A stretch of DNA of 64,000 nucleotides from Hofstenia miamia (Eukaryota; Xenacoelomorpha; Acoela). The translations under genes were made by a program, and so were the position numbers. Below are positions 1-12,015 of the stretch, in pieces. Location of the stretch: NCBI GenBank assembly GCA_004352715.1, contig SCFE01000003.1, forward strand, positions 2,971,713 through 3,035,712, given 5' to 3'. Position 1 is the stretch's first letter. Every line of letters starts with the position of its first letter. Below the pieces are notes generated by a model. That model made no database searches and was not told the origin of the DNA. It saw nothing but the letters and a program-made list of their open reading frames with translations.

Positions 1-1790
1 CAACTGCTAGATACGTCCAAAGGCTTATGGCCAATTCCCTCTAAGTACAAAATTTATTTTGCACATGGCTACTCCTAAGAAAATTGAATTGCCACAGAAC
101 ACTAACTTAGGCATTGAAGCTAGAACTGCTTTAGTTGTAACAGTGTGCTGAAGCAAATATTCAGTCAATGTGGTTTACATTAACAAAATTTTGATTTGTA
201 TTCGTCATGTGTTCTTTTGAATTCTCTTGTACATGCAGAGATTACTCAAATAAAAGAACTTTTTAAGACTGACTATAGCCTTATAGTTTATACAATTAAG
301 CATCTTCTTATTTTGGAGAAAGTGTTCAACACTCTGTATGACTCAAACGTATTTTGGTTATTATAAAACAATTTTTACTGTTCTTAAAACATTTATATTT
401 TCTTAAGCACATTTAGGGTGTGTTTAACATTTTCTATGGTGTTGAGAATGTCTGCTTTTTGAATTTTTATTTCCACAAATTTCCATTATATTTCCATTTC
501 ACAATCTGGAAATGGAATGGAATGGATAAGTTCATGTCCATTTGCAACACTGATTAATGCTAATCTTTTGTTTAAATTAGAAGAATAGAAGAAATCAAAT
601 GGGTTGAAAATATAGATGATGTGTCACACTTGTAATGGCTGAGATTCAAGAATTACTTTTACAGAGAAAACACAAATCACTTATTCAAATATATATTTCA
701 AAAAAAATGTTGAAAGAGATGGACTGACAGCATTGTCAATTTAGAAAATGAGTTGAAAATTAAATGAACGCAACATCTGTTAAATGGTAATTTTGCTGCC
801 CCCTGAGAAAAAATATTGGGGGGTGCATCACCCCCAGCACCCCCAGTTAGCTGGGCCCCTGAGTGTCAGTTGATATTATTGCATTATATATTTTTTAGAA
901 GAGTAAGGTTATACATGATATTCAAACACAACCCTTGCATGTATACCATAATACAAAACAGCATTTTCCAAAATTCATTCTATATAGTTAGTTTTACAGT
1001 GATATGATCAAATAACGTTTTAAGCTGTTTTCCTTGTTCACAACCGCTATCTATTGTCACTTCAGTTACTCAGACAAGATAGAATACTAATCAAACTCTC
1101 AGCGCCTCGTAATATACGTTGGATGTAAAGATTACTGACATTTTCTTTTTTGTCATTTAAGTTATATTAGAATAAATATATGTTTGAAAAGATTTCCGTG
1201 ATGCTCAAGCTAAAGTATTGAACCACTTGGGTTTTTAAGTCAAATACGGACTTCGTATTTCTCTTGTTTTCTTTAAATCACATTCTTAAGGCAGCTTTAT
1301 TCGCTAGCAAAGCATTGCAGTAACGCTCAAAACTTTTTGAAAGAAGGGTTTGTCGCATTTAGATCTCAATAGGATTTTAAAAAATTAAGCCATTGAGTGA
1401 TGACATAGCCACTAATAACAATATTTTATATCAATCATCGAGAACAACTAATCAACAAAACCATGTTTAATGAAGTCTCAATAGAAAAAGATGTTAATAA
1501 ATTGGCAATATATTTATGAAAACACCACTTCGACTTTTGCTAGAAAACTGCCATTGATAATATTTCACTATTCTTTTTGTTTATATAACTAAGCTCTCTT
1601 AGTTTTTCATTTACAATATATTGTTTAATTCATAAATGTATCACAGGCGGCTTTTATCCGCATCACCAATGAATGACTGGCGTTACCAACCACTAATTTC
1701 AATTTATATATATATATAAACGGCGCTTTATTTAAATATTATTAAATAATTGTATGTACAGTTTTCTTCTATATGTCCGATGTCTTGAAA
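1..1790. other. AT-rich non-coding stretch
   Basis: I see no supported gene. The sequence is AT-rich with frequent stops in all frames. A short G/C-rich patch at about 817-862 has C5/G5 runs and looks like part of a decayed transposon, but I could not find a partner terminus. A short TA run lies near 1706-1720. Confidence 0.6.
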
Positions 1791-1794
1791 TTTA

Positions 1795-1995
1795 GAAAGA
1801 GAACCCTTTTGTGCTTGTGGTAAATGCTGAAGGCTCCGTTGTTTCTATAATGCGTCTCCGTGTGGAAGTTACTCGTTTGAGTCGCACTAGCAACGCTTTG
1901 GCTGGTTCTCCTCGACGCATTGCGAAATCCTTCATTCCCGGTTCTTGCGTTATGCTAGTGAAAACCTTCCCAGTATGCAAATAGTTTGTTTCTAT
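1795..1995 (-). other. Candidate exon or fossil ORF, unknown product
   Basis: This about 200-bp island has clearly higher GC than its surroundings. It is open on both strands. The minus frame gives a basic, Ser/Thr-rich peptide (for example GEPAKALLVRLKRVTSTRRR) ending at a stop near 1792, and the plus frame is also open to a stop near 1983. I do not recognise either product. It could be an exon of an unseen gene, a fossil of a repeat, or a conserved non-coding block. The strand is a guess. Confidence 0.2.
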
Positions 1996-2016
1996 TTCAT
2001 ATATACTATACATGGT

Positions 2017-3478
2017 GCTGTGGTTAGAGAAATGATGTTGATTTCCCTAATATTACAAAATAATGCTTACGATTTGAATTATCAAGTTTTATTAATTGTT
2101 TGTAAAGAAATGAAAATTTTTTAAATAGTAAAGTTTAGGGATTCTCAATTTTGAAGGTTTCTTTTGATATCATATTTTGCCTGTTTTGAAAATCTTGGCA
2201 CTAGTTATTTGATTGAGCGGTGGCATTAAAGCTTTTCAGCGGAGTATTTCTGAGTGTTAAATATGCCTCTATATGCTTTTAGTAAATAATTTATCTCTAT
2301 TTTTTATTATAATTTATAAACAATGTATTTCCAATGTAGAAGTTGGTGTTTAAGTATCATTTTATATAAGCCAACAAATGATTTGTTTTCTTTGATTTTC
2401 TCTTAGGTTGAAAATACAAGAATAGGCCTCAAGGACAGTTTTGGTCCCTTCAATCTTTTGCATACTATGCAAGAGCGTTCTAAGCCCGTTATTGTTGGAA
2501 AAGGTATTCTTGCATGCGGTGGCACTTCGAACCATCAAATTGAAAATTGCTACAACTAAGTTGACACTCAAACCTTCCAAATTTATTTCTTAGTAAAAAC
2601 TTGCACTCAATTTTTAAAAAAAAAGTGTCAATTAAAAAATAAATTTGGAAGGTTTGAGATTTGGTTCGATGTAAAGAAAGTAATAGAATTGACATTAATT
2701 CACTTTTTGTGAGTGGTCAATGAGCATTTATCCCAAAAATAGCTTGCATGTAGATAACCTAACCTGACAGACAACTAGTTTTGCTTGTGATAAAAAAGTA
2801 ACTGTGAAAAGTGTAATGGATGAATAATTTAACTTGATTATTTAAGGAATGACAACTTCACAGAGTTAAATAACAATTGCAATAATAGCCATTAATAGTG
2901 TCCCAAAAATTAATTAATGGCCACTTTGAAAATGAAAATCCACTATTGGTTTTCCATTAAGGGCACTTCATTTCCCCCAATTAATTTTTGAGCAGTCCTG
3001 CTTGCAATACGCATACTTCCAACGTGTAAGATTTCGTTTGCTTGGAACAACAGTAGTTAGTAGTTCGGTAAAAAATTGCGCCAAAATGTAATCAGACTAA
3101 AGTCTAGTCCCTAATCCTAAGCATATAAACCCTTTAAGCCAAGAAGTGTTTTTATACATTTGTTCTTATAAATGTTTTCCTTTGCATTTGATATTTCTTT
3201 AAAAACGTCTTTGGCTAGCAACACCCGTCGAGATAATTGGTTGATAATTAACACAGCAGGTTAATTATTGATGGATAATTGATTAATTCTTGAAATTGAT
3301 TTATCAAGATCCCCTGCAGAGTTGGAACAGGGTGAAATTCTTGTAGTTTCGGCCAGTAGCTTTCCGGCAACAGCTAATTTGCATTGTAAATTTCCTCACT
3401 GCATATATATATATATATATATTGGGAAGTTTGAACGGTTGGAAAAAATTTTGTTGTGCGTTAAATTAATATTTATCA
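2017..3478. other. AT-rich non-coding stretch with foldbacks
   Basis: I see no supported gene. The stretch holds the hairpin listed separately at 2567-2658, and a looser foldback at about 2900-2995 in which an arm near 2904 (CAAAAATTAATT) faces its complement near 2979. An (AT)n run lies at 3401-3421. Confidence 0.5.
2567..2658. repeat. Perfect 22-bp inverted repeat (hairpin)
   Basis: The 22 bases at 2567-2588 (starting CTCAAACCTTCC) are exactly complementary to 2637-2658 (ending GGAAGGTTTGAG), with a 48-base AT-rich loop. It could be a very short foldback transposon or a genomic hairpin. I see no clear target-site duplication next to the arms. Confidence 0.85.
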
Positions 3479-4182
3479 TGCTTTTACCAAAGGGATTTAA
3501 TATAAATGATAAAGATGATATATTCTCATTATCGGAACAGGAAATAATGGAATTAAAGCATCGCCAAGCTCAAAATGCTCTAAAAACTATAATTCCATCG
3601 CAAAATGATCTTCATATACACCATAAAAATAATATGCAAGAAAAAATAGATGCTATTTCTGAAAAAGCTTGAAATATATAGTTTGGATTTATCAAAATTA
3701 TATAAAGGCTTTACGGAATCCCAAAAATGTTACACAGCTACAAATATGAATTCTATATTAGCACAGAATAGAGATGTAAATCTGAATGTACTCATTCTTA
3801 CAGGAATGCCAGAGCCTTCCCATAACGCCACGATTAATCGCATTAACTCTGACATTGAAAATGTGAAGAAAATGATTAATAGTATTACTTGAGATGATTG
3901 CAAACTTGGAGATGTTTATAGACGTGGCAAATATAATAGTACTCATTCTAAGCCAAGACCAATAGTAATTAACTTGTAGTAAACTAAAAGGTATTGGATA
4001 TTTTTTAAAAAATGATATATCATTTGAAGAAATGAAAATAGAAAAAAGTCTTTTGAAATACAGGTATGAGCTTTCAATTTTAGGCATACCTAAGAATGTC
4101 TTAAAGGTTCGACATTTAAAACTATACTTTAATAATCAAATTATTGACACTACGCAAAGTGTGCAATTTACATTTAGCTAAA
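3479..4182 (+). pseudogene. LINE A ORF1 (RRM-like nucleic-acid-binding protein), frameshifted
   Basis: ORF1 proteins of this type bind element RNA in ribonucleoprotein particles. The frame starts at ATG 3479, shifts near 3650-3672, runs to a stop near 3890, and resumes in a third frame near 3980 to a stop at 4180-4182. The pieces ILTGMPEP, GDVYRRGKYNS and KPRPIVI line up with ISGIPEP, DVFRIGK and RPIVVDVG in the LINE D ORF1 at 22234-23021. The C-terminal LKVRHLKLYF also matches LKIRNLKLFL there. The homology between the two window copies is what identifies this broken frame. It lies just upstream of ORF2, as expected. At least two frameshifts and one stop make it non-functional. Confidence 0.75.
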
Positions 4183-4221
4183 TAAATCAATTGTAACTAC
4201 ACTGCCGGAACAATCAAGAAA

Positions 4222-5510
4222 TTAAAGTATTACTCGGTAATGTTGAGAGCTTACGTAATATAATAAAAAGAATTGATGTTAATAATTTATTTTTATGAGC
4301 CTCATATTTTTTGTATTACAGAAACTTGGTTAGATTTTCACATAACCAATATGGAGTTATTTCCTTTTTCAAACTATTATGTTTCTAGTCGTACTGATAG
4401 AACTTCAGGCCCTCATGGAGGAGTATTAATTGCTATAAATCGAAAATTTGATGTACCAATAATCTATTCATTATCTAATGAAGAAAAATATGATTTCATT
4501 TGTGGAATTATAATTTCAAACGCAGATATGTGTATATTATTACTATGTTTATATCTACCTCCAAAAGGAAGCTTGTATGTTGTTTCTCCAAATGATTTAA
4601 AAACGGCCTTAGATTATTACAAAGGATTGTTCGAACTTTTCCTATCTAATAATGGATATATAAATAATGAAATTTACATAGTTGGTGATTTTAATTTACC
4701 AGGCGTGGATTGGAACAGTTTTTCTTCTAGAAGTCTTTATGAAGATAAATATTTAGATATATTTATTGAACTTAATGTTAATCAAATAGTAAATAATCCT
4801 ACTTTTGTATCGGGAAATATTTTGGATCTGGTTTTTACAACTGACGGCAATCATAATTCTCTTGATTGCATTATAAAAAATTCAGATCATAGAATTTCAA
4901 AACATCATTTTCCCATTTTCAAAATCAAATGCTTTTACAATGAAATATGGACACCCGTTAATAATAATTTCATCTATTCATTTGCAAATGCCAATTATAC
5001 TTTGATTATTGAAGAAATGCAGAAGTTAGATATTAATTTANTATCGGGAAATATTTTGGATTTGGTTTTTACAACTGATGGCAATCACAATTCTCTTGAT
5101 TGCATTATAAAAAATTCAGATCATAGAATTTCAAAACATCATTTCCCATTTTCAAAATCACATGCTTCTACAATGAAACCGGGAAATCGTTTAATAATAA
5201 TTTCATCTATTCATTTGCAAATGCCAATTATACTTTGATTATTGAAGAAATGCAGAAGTTAGATATTAATTTACTAAGTTCATTTGTTGACATTAATGCT
5301 TTAATTGAATTTTGGTACTATAGTTTATATGAAATAATAAACTACATAATCCCAAAGAAAAGACAAAAGATGCTTACTACCATCATTTTATTCATCGCAT
5401 ACTGTTCATTTACTAAACAAACTTAATTCATTCACGAGAAGAATAAAATCACACCCGTCAACAACTTATAAAAAGAAGTTTGAAGTTCATTTTACAGATT
5501 TTCAAGATTC
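4222..5510 (+). pseudogene. LINE A ORF2, endonuclease (EEP) part and linker
   Basis: This is the N-terminal apurinic/apyrimidinic-type endonuclease that nicks target DNA for target-primed reverse transcription. The motifs are visible in order: ITETWL (catalytic Glu), RTGPHGG-like HGGVLIAI, YIVGDFNLPGVDW (catalytic Asp/Asn) and SDHRISKHH (catalytic Asp-His pair). The reading frame breaks near 4285 and again after 5238. Bases 4808-5040 are repeated at 5042-5274 with small differences, separated by a single N at 5041, so the SDH block occurs twice. This repeat is probably an assembly join between two alleles or copies. The linker to the RT continues through 5235-5510 in shifted frames. Confidence 0.85.
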
Positions 5511-7209
5511 AGTGTTTCTTGACAAAATTGTATACATGAATTCTTTTCAAGACAGTTCTCAAAACAAAGTGTTTAAGTATTTAATATCATTAAACAATTC
5601 TAGTTTACCAAACTATATTTATTGGAATAGTGAACAGGCAAATACAAATGATGAAAAAGCCGAATTGTTCAATAGATACTTTAACACAGTTCATTCTAAG
5701 TTTAGCGAAGACCAAAATATAAATAATAATGATAGTGAATTTCGTCTTGAAGACTTTCAAATAACTCCTTCAAAAGTAATAAAAATAATTAAAAATCAAT
5801 CTAATTCGTCTGCCCTTTCATGCGATAATATTCCAACTATTTTTATTAAAAATACATTGCCGGTTATTTCAAAACATTTATGTATTATATTCAACGGCAT
5901 ATTATCTAGCTTAGACTATCCAACGTTCTGGAAATCTGCGTTTATTGTTCCAATATTTAAAAAAGGCAAGCGTGATGATAGAAATTTCAGACCAATTAAT
6001 ATTCTTCCACGTATTCTCCTTATATTTGAAAGACTTTTATTTGATTCTATTTATCCTTTTATTAAAAACAAATTATTTAAATTTCAGCATGGATTCCAAA
6101 GTGGATCTTCTACGATTACGAATTGTTATGTTATCTAGATAAAGTTTATAAATGTATTGATGTTGGTGCTTCATGATGTGGCATTTACTTTGACATTAGT
6201 AAAGCATTTGACACTGTTCCGCACCACCTTTTACTGGATAAGCTATCTAAATTTGGATTTGATAATAAGTTTATGCAATTGTTCAAATCTTATTTAACAG
6301 CCTTTAAAAATAACGAGTGGAGTACCTCAAGGAAGTGTTCTTGGACCACTTTTATTTGTTCTATTCATTAATGATTTCTGTTCTAGTACAAATTCAAATA
6401 TTTGGCTTTTCGCTGATGACAACAAACTTTTAGTAGAATCCCATACTGAATTTCTTATTAAAAATAATGATTCGGTTATGAAAAGGGGACGGAGAAATGA
6501 AATGCAATTCAATGCATCTAAATCTAAGATTATATGTTTTGGAAAAACTAAATGCAGAGATATGCTTTCTTCAAAACACATGGCATATAATCTTCAATTA
6601 GTTGAATCAGTCAATGATTTGGGCGTAAATATCTCATCAGATTTAAAATGGAACCAACATTATACCAAAGTTCTAAATAAAGCAATTAACGTATTATATT
6701 ATCTAAGAAGAAATGTACCATATATAACACCTAAATTTATAAAAACTAAGTTATTCAAGAGTTGCATATCATCTGTTATAACTTATGGATCACAATGTTG
6801 ATGGCCAAATAGACATCAATTTGAAAAACTTGAAAGATATCAAAGGAAATGCTTACATTGGTGTTTAAATTCAAATAAGGAAATATCTTATAAAAATTTG
6901 TTGCACCTTAATATACTTCCAATTGCCCTTCAATTTCAATTGTATGATTTGATATTTTTCAATAAAGTACTAAATGGATTATACAAAATAGATCATACTG
7001 AATTTGTTAGTGTAAAGAATACTTCATCAAGAGAAAAACGGAATATGTTCAAAAATCCTAAATGCAAATTCGTTACATTTCATAGCAACTATTGGGATCG
7101 AATTACTTACTTGACTAATTACGAATCAGTCAATTCTAATATCAACATTTATGATCGTCCTAGCATTGTAAAGAAACAACTTTGTATATTCTTTGAAGAT
7201 TGTTATTAA
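5511..7209 (+). pseudogene. LINE A ORF2, reverse transcriptase part
   Basis: This is the reverse transcriptase that copies LINE RNA at the nicked target. The visible order is: an upstream block IFKKGKRDDRNFRPINILP (5954-6014), motif A FDISKAFDTVPHHLLLDKL (about 6190-6245), motif B VPQGSVLGPLLF (about 6321-6357), motif C FADDNKLL (about 6409-6432), then the thumb and C-terminal region to a stop at 7207-7209. Breaks include a stop at 6136-6138, a frameshift near 6140-6180, a deletion near 6300 and a stop at 6799-6801. The FADD box and overall order fit the Jockey/CR1 superfamily. I do not assign a clade. Confidence 0.88.
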
Positions 7210-7420
7210 TCATTTTGAATTGAACAATACTTGCTCATGGCTTCTATCTTGCAATTGCAGCAATTGTAGAGAAGTAAGATCCTTTCATAAATAGAAATAA
7301 TGTGATATTTGTAAAGTATTTTTTTTATTTTCCAAAATTTTGTTTTATTTGTAAATTAAGTTTGTAGCGCTTTATAAGCGAATTGAAGTCATTTAGTAGT
7401 AGTAGTATATATATAGGAAA

Positions 7421-8879
7421 TTATACATGATGACACAAAATGCTGAAATTCTAAAACGCAAATTTCAAATTATTATAAATATATTTATAGCAAAATACAA
7501 ATTTTGATATTTTCTATATGTCAATTCTTTGAATAACTTTAAGTTTTTCATTTTTCATTGAATTTAAATTGTGAATGCTTTAGTTAGTTTAGTAGGATAC
7601 TAAATATTAAAATATTATTATAATTTGAAAATCTTTATATGATTAAAAAATATATAAGTAAGGAAACAAACATAAATAAGTAAATTTACAGGTTTTTTGG
7701 AATTATCCAAACGGACTGCATACCAGTAATTGCAGGTAGCCGGTTAGATTTCTTCCCACTGTGTAGATGGAGATCATCTTTGAGTATTGCATGTCAATAT
7801 ATTTAATACTCATTCCCAGTTTCTATTCCGTAAATGCGTATAATGGCATATTTTAAAATAATTGTCTAAAACATTTAAGAAAAATATGTGTTTAAAACAC
7901 AAAATAAAAAACATTTGTTTTTCTTTATTTTTTATTCGTCATAATTGATAAATATTTTTTTTATGTATTTCACGGCCCAATTGTAAAAATTACTAGCAGC
8001 AATGGTCGTTTCAGACTTTTTAACTGAATTTTAAAATTTAGTACTCTTAAAATAATCATAAGTTTTATGTTCTCAATGCGTTACTCGGACGAATGATCCC
8101 TATTGCTTATGATTTTCACAAAAGTGTTTTCAGAAATTAAAAAACATAAAAAACAATTTTTTTAACTTAAAGGTCGTCGGTCCCCTGGGGTGTAGCAAAC
8201 CCCTCCTAACATTTGCACAGCTATTACTGTTTATTTACTATTTAGTCATCTCTGCACTCCAACAAAAATTCAACATTGTACTTACCGCTATACTTGAATT
8301 ATTGTTTGATTATTGTTGGAAGCTTTGCCTTGAAGGTTGGTTACCAATTAGGGCACGATCAGCTAGTTCGTAGAAAAAGTATGGCAAGATTGTTGTATAA
8401 AGTGCCGTCAACCATTTTGGGAGGAAACGCGGCACCAGAAGCCACAGCAACTATTGGTTTGCAAAGACAAGGTTCACAAAAAAGACGCCAAATTTGTCTA
8501 AGATCGACTGATAAAAAAAACCGCCTATCAGGGTACTGCATGCTTGAAGCCGATGTGTCAATATAAAAGGCTTGTAATATTTCTTAACATTATAATGTGG
8601 ACAAATCCATTTGTTACATAAAACTGGGGTAAACCATATATGCTATTATCGCTAGGCAACATGCGAGCACGAATGATGTCACAGTGAGCTCTGTTGTACA
8701 CATATAGAAATACTTGTTGACAAACTTACCTAAGCGATCAAAAAATAAGTTAGAATGTTGAATTAGAGTTTAGCTATCATATGTGAAAAAAGCAATCAAA
8801 AAAATACCAGAAAAATTTACGAACTTTTTTCATTAGACTATCTACAAAAACTAAAATCACTGAAAATATTTTTCACAAT
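7421..8879. other. AT-rich stretch, no supported gene
   Basis: Mostly non-coding. A region at about 8276-8566 is open on both strands (plus: 96 codons; minus, 8359-8541: 60 codons) and has a slightly higher GC core at 8340-8560. I recognise neither product and see no domain, signal or splice context. A C/G-rich patch lies near 8172-8212. Confidence 0.5.
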
Positions 8880-9110
8880 TTGATCAGAAAAAGAACTTTC
8901 TTCAAAACTCCATGTTAAAACTAACTGCTATAGAAACTTTAAATTTACAAAAAGAATCATGAAGAACTGTTTTATCAATTATTGTATAGGTCTATGGAAC
9001 AAATTATTACCTTAAATTAGAGAAGAATCTATTTTTAAAGAATTTTAAAAAAATTAAATTAGTATTACTACCAAAGAAAAGAATTTATTTGGATATTCAA
9101 AGAATAAAGT
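8880..9110 (+). pseudogene. LINE 3' fragment (end of reverse transcriptase ORF)
   Basis: A short relic of the extreme C-terminus of a LINE ORF2. The readable piece FTKRIMKNCFINYCIGLWNKLLP, a stop, then IREESIFKEF has the common LINE ending in which a 'xxLWNxLP.xIRxxxSxxxFKxxL' pattern precedes the stop. Everything 5' of this is missing, as in typical 5'-truncated insertions. There is at least one in-frame stop. Confidence 0.55.
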
Positions 9111-9719
9111 CTGTGACTAGGTAATAGCAATTTGCAACTAAGTGAAATTTCAGAAAAACAATTTACTTTAAACCTCAATAAGTATTTTTATACTTTTTTG
9201 TATTGTTCAAAGGTTTAAAAAAATATAATTATTATTAAATTATTGTTAAATAAATTATCATTAATGCATCATTAATATTAACTTAAAATAAAATTTTTGT
9301 AATTGTCAACCACTCAGAATTTAAGAGTCATTTTAGAGACAATAACTCGAAAATCTATTTCATTGACTCGCGGGGAGACCTAGCATTAGGCGTTCAAAAT
9401 TATTATATTACGAACTGTAAGAGATGTCTGGCATTTATTCTATTTGCTTAACAATATTGCCAGACAATTTATCTAGACTTAGCCAGACTTTCATTGTCAA
9501 CATGTATTTTTACAAAATAAACAAAGTGCGAAATTCTCATTTTTTTCAAAAAATTATTTTATTTAATGGGTTTCTTTTCTCGGTTATCAAGTGCTACAGG
9601 ATGATAAATACTGGTAAATTTTACAGATCAAATTTTCTATGCATTTAAGAAAAATATTGATTTACAAAATCAAACGGGATCCATTTATAATATACAGACA
9701 TTTTCGAAGCAACGGAATG
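9111..9719. other. AT-rich non-coding stretch
   Basis: Probably the 3' UTR of the preceding LINE fragment followed by unclassified sequence. A 74-codon open frame at 9424-9648 has no recognisable domain and AT-driven composition. Confidence 0.4.
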
Positions 9720-10735
9720 CTTCTAGATAAATTTTTAATTGAAATCGATGATATTTTCAAAAAACGAGTCTATAAATTATCTTGAAGTTTGTTTAAAAGA
9801 TCCTTTAATTGCTGTCCACGTCAACAATTTCATTAAAATTAATATGTCCGCTCGCATAATCTTCTACATAATCAAACCACTTCAATCCATTCTTATCCTG
9901 GTCACAACTCTAGGCTTCTTGCTGAAAAGATCTCACAATATCCGAAAGTTCACGTCAATTCTGTTATCCTCAATACTGGTCTAATTGATGCCATACATTC
10001 CACAGATGTTCAAAACTTCAAATCCAATATCAATCATCTAGTTGAACTGATTCGTCTCAAATTCTCACCACGCTTCATCTACTTCTTGGAAATCACTCCT
10101 CTCTGCAAACATTCACTATTACAACGAAATCACGTCATTGCTGAATTCAACGAAGTCCTATCNCTTATCCTGGTCACAACTCTAGGCTTCTTGCTGAAAA
10201 GATCTCACAATATCCGAAAGTTCACGTCAATTCTGTTGTCCTCAATGTTTGTCTAATTGATGCCATACATTCCACAGATGTTCAAAACTTCAAATCCAAT
10301 ATCAATCATCTAGTTGAACTGATTCGTCTCAAATTCTCACCACGCTTCATCTACTTCTTGGAAATCACTCCTGTCTGCAAACATTCAATATTACAACGAA
10401 ATCACATCATTGCTGAATTCAACGAAGTCCCCATCGCGCATGTCTTCAAGCAATTTCAACGTTATCCCTGTCTTCAAAAAATTCATATTGTCACGAAGAA
10501 CTGTTAACAGTAGTCTCTTAGCCCTTCATGGGATACATCTTTCTCGAAATGGAATCAAGCAAATGACTCATATTTTAAAGAATCATCTCAGTCCACGCAA
10601 AATCACTCTCTCATCATTCCGTGCTCCTTATATCTCTTATGCAAAAGTCACAAACTCCTCAACGCGTCGAGGTCTCTTTCCGACCCCATCCCTCTATCCT
10701 GAAAATGCTTAAATCAATCAAACTGGTAATTTTTT
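9720..10735 (+). pseudogene. LINE B ORF1, SGNH-esterase-like, broken and partly duplicated
   Basis: The readable frame includes VHVNSVILNTGLIDAI followed by a helical stretch and PRFIYFLEITPLCKHS, a spacing that resembles the GxND block of SGNH hydrolases found in ORF1 of some CR1/L2 LINEs. Near 10532-10575 the segment LHGIHLSRNGIKQM resembles the C-terminal DxxH catalytic block, with the expected Asp replaced by His or lost. Bases 9892-10162 are repeated at 10164-10429 with few changes on either side of a single N, so part of the domain appears twice. Frames shift several times. The assignment is by motif pattern only. The role would be membrane or lipid association of the element RNP, as proposed for this family. 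Confidence 0.5.
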
Positions 10736-10841
10736 TATTTATTATTTAGTTATATATTTTGCTTTCCGAAATGTAACTATATATTATATACATATTCACA
10801 TCCAAACACAACACAGAAAGCACTCACATCTCAATTACTAC

Positions 10842-11014
10842 ATGCGTACTACCAAATTCAGTACATTGATTTATAAACAACTTATTAGGTATTTTTTTCT
10901 TTTAAAATTAATCCTTTCCGGTGACATAGAAACAAATCCAGGTCCTATCCTAAATGAAACAGAAATTGAACTCAAATTAAAAAACTATACTAAAAATTTC
11001 AAATATATATATAT
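10842..11014 (+). CDS. LINE B ORF2 N-terminus with 2A ribosome-skipping motif (cut by gap)
   Basis: From ATG 10842 the frame is open for 57 codons up to the gap. After a basic and hydrophobic leader (LIRYFFLLKLILSG) it reaches GDIETNPGP at about residues 28-36, which fits the D-x-E-x-N-P-G-P 2A consensus preceded by the usual hydrophobic helix. In 2A peptides the ribosome skips the Gly-Pro bond, releasing the upstream peptide and continuing with Pro as the first residue. Here it would separate a 35-residue leader from the endonuclease/RT. Some N-terminal 2A sequences in animals double as signal peptides, and this leader is hydrophobic enough to consider that. Activity is inferred, not shown. 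Confidence 0.85.
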
Positions 11015-12014
11015 NNNNNNNNNNNNNNNNNNNNNNNNNNNNNNNNNNNNNNNNNNNNNNNNNNNNNNNNNNNNNNNNNNNNNNNNNNNNNNNNNNNNNN
11101 NNNNNNNNNNNNNNNNNNNNNNNNNNNNNNNNNNNNNNNNNNNNNNNNNNNNNNNNNNNNNNNNNNNNNNNNNNNNNNNNNNNNNNNNNNNNNNNNNNNN
11201 NNNNNNNNNNNNNNNNNNNNNNNNNNNNNNNNNNNNNNNNNNNNNNNNNNNNNNNNNNNNNNNNNNNNNNNNNNNNNNNNNNNNNNNNNNNNNNNNNNNN
11301 NNNNNNNNNNNNNNNNNNNNNNNNNNNNNNNNNNNNNNNNNNNNNNNNNNNNNNNNNNNNNNNNNNNNNNNNNNNNNNNNNNNNNNNNNNNNNNNNNNNN
11401 NNNNNNNNNNNNNNNNNNNNNNNNNNNNNNNNNNNNNNNNNNNNNNNNNNNNNNNNNNNNNNNNNNNNNNNNNNNNNNNNNNNNNNNNNNNNNNNNNNNN
11501 NNNNNNNNNNNNNNNNNNNNNNNNNNNNNNNNNNNNNNNNNNNNNNNNNNNNNNNNNNNNNNNNNNNNNNNNNNNNNNNNNNNNNNNNNNNNNNNNNNNN
11601 NNNNNNNNNNNNNNNNNNNNNNNNNNNNNNNNNNNNNNNNNNNNNNNNNNNNNNNNNNNNNNNNNNNNNNNNNNNNNNNNNNNNNNNNNNNNNNNNNNNN
11701 NNNNNNNNNNNNNNNNNNNNNNNNNNNNNNNNNNNNNNNNNNNNNNNNNNNNNNNNNNNNNNNNNNNNNNNNNNNNNNNNNNNNNNNNNNNNNNNNNNNN
11801 NNNNNNNNNNNNNNNNNNNNNNNNNNNNNNNNNNNNNNNNNNNNNNNNNNNNNNNNNNNNNNNNNNNNNNNNNNNNNNNNNNNNNNNNNNNNNNNNNNNN
11901 NNNNNNNNNNNNNNNNNNNNNNNNNNNNNNNNNNNNNNNNNNNNNNNNNNNNNNNNNNNNNNNNNNNNNNNNNNNNNNNNNNNNNNNNNNNNNNNNNNNN
12001 NNNNNNNNNNNNNN
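11015..12014. other. Assembly gap (1000 N)
   Basis: Exactly 1000 N. It falls where the LINE B endonuclease domain should be. The two flanks are not in the same frame across 1000 bases, so the size is only a placeholder. Confidence 0.99.
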
Positions 12015-12015
12015 T

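Larger units (their letters stand above)
3479..7420 (+). mobile_element. LINE A: Jockey/CR1-superfamily non-LTR retrotransposon, inactivated
   Basis: This is a two-ORF LINE: ORF1 (3479-4182), then ORF2 with apurinic-like endonuclease and reverse transcriptase (4222-7209), then about 200 bp of 3' UTR. The 3' end reads into a short (TAG)n-like tract at about 7396-7409, consistent with the simple-repeat tails of CR1/Jockey-type elements. The copy carries several frameshifts and stops and an internal 233-bp duplication at the single-N join at 5041, so it is dead or mis-assembled. The exact 5' end is not visible. Confidence 0.85.

Noticed and set aside
816-1007. 63-codon frame starting in a G/C-rich patch
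   Set aside because: Pro-rich start then AT-driven composition; looks like repeat sequence, not a gene.
3322-3672. Using the 3322 start for LINE A ORF1
   Set aside because: The part upstream of 3479 runs through an (AT)n repeat and has no similarity to the LINE D ORF1; ATG 3479 is a better start.
8276-8566. 96-codon frame with a basic C-terminal half
   Set aside because: The opposite strand is also open and nothing is recognisable; no exon boundaries fit.
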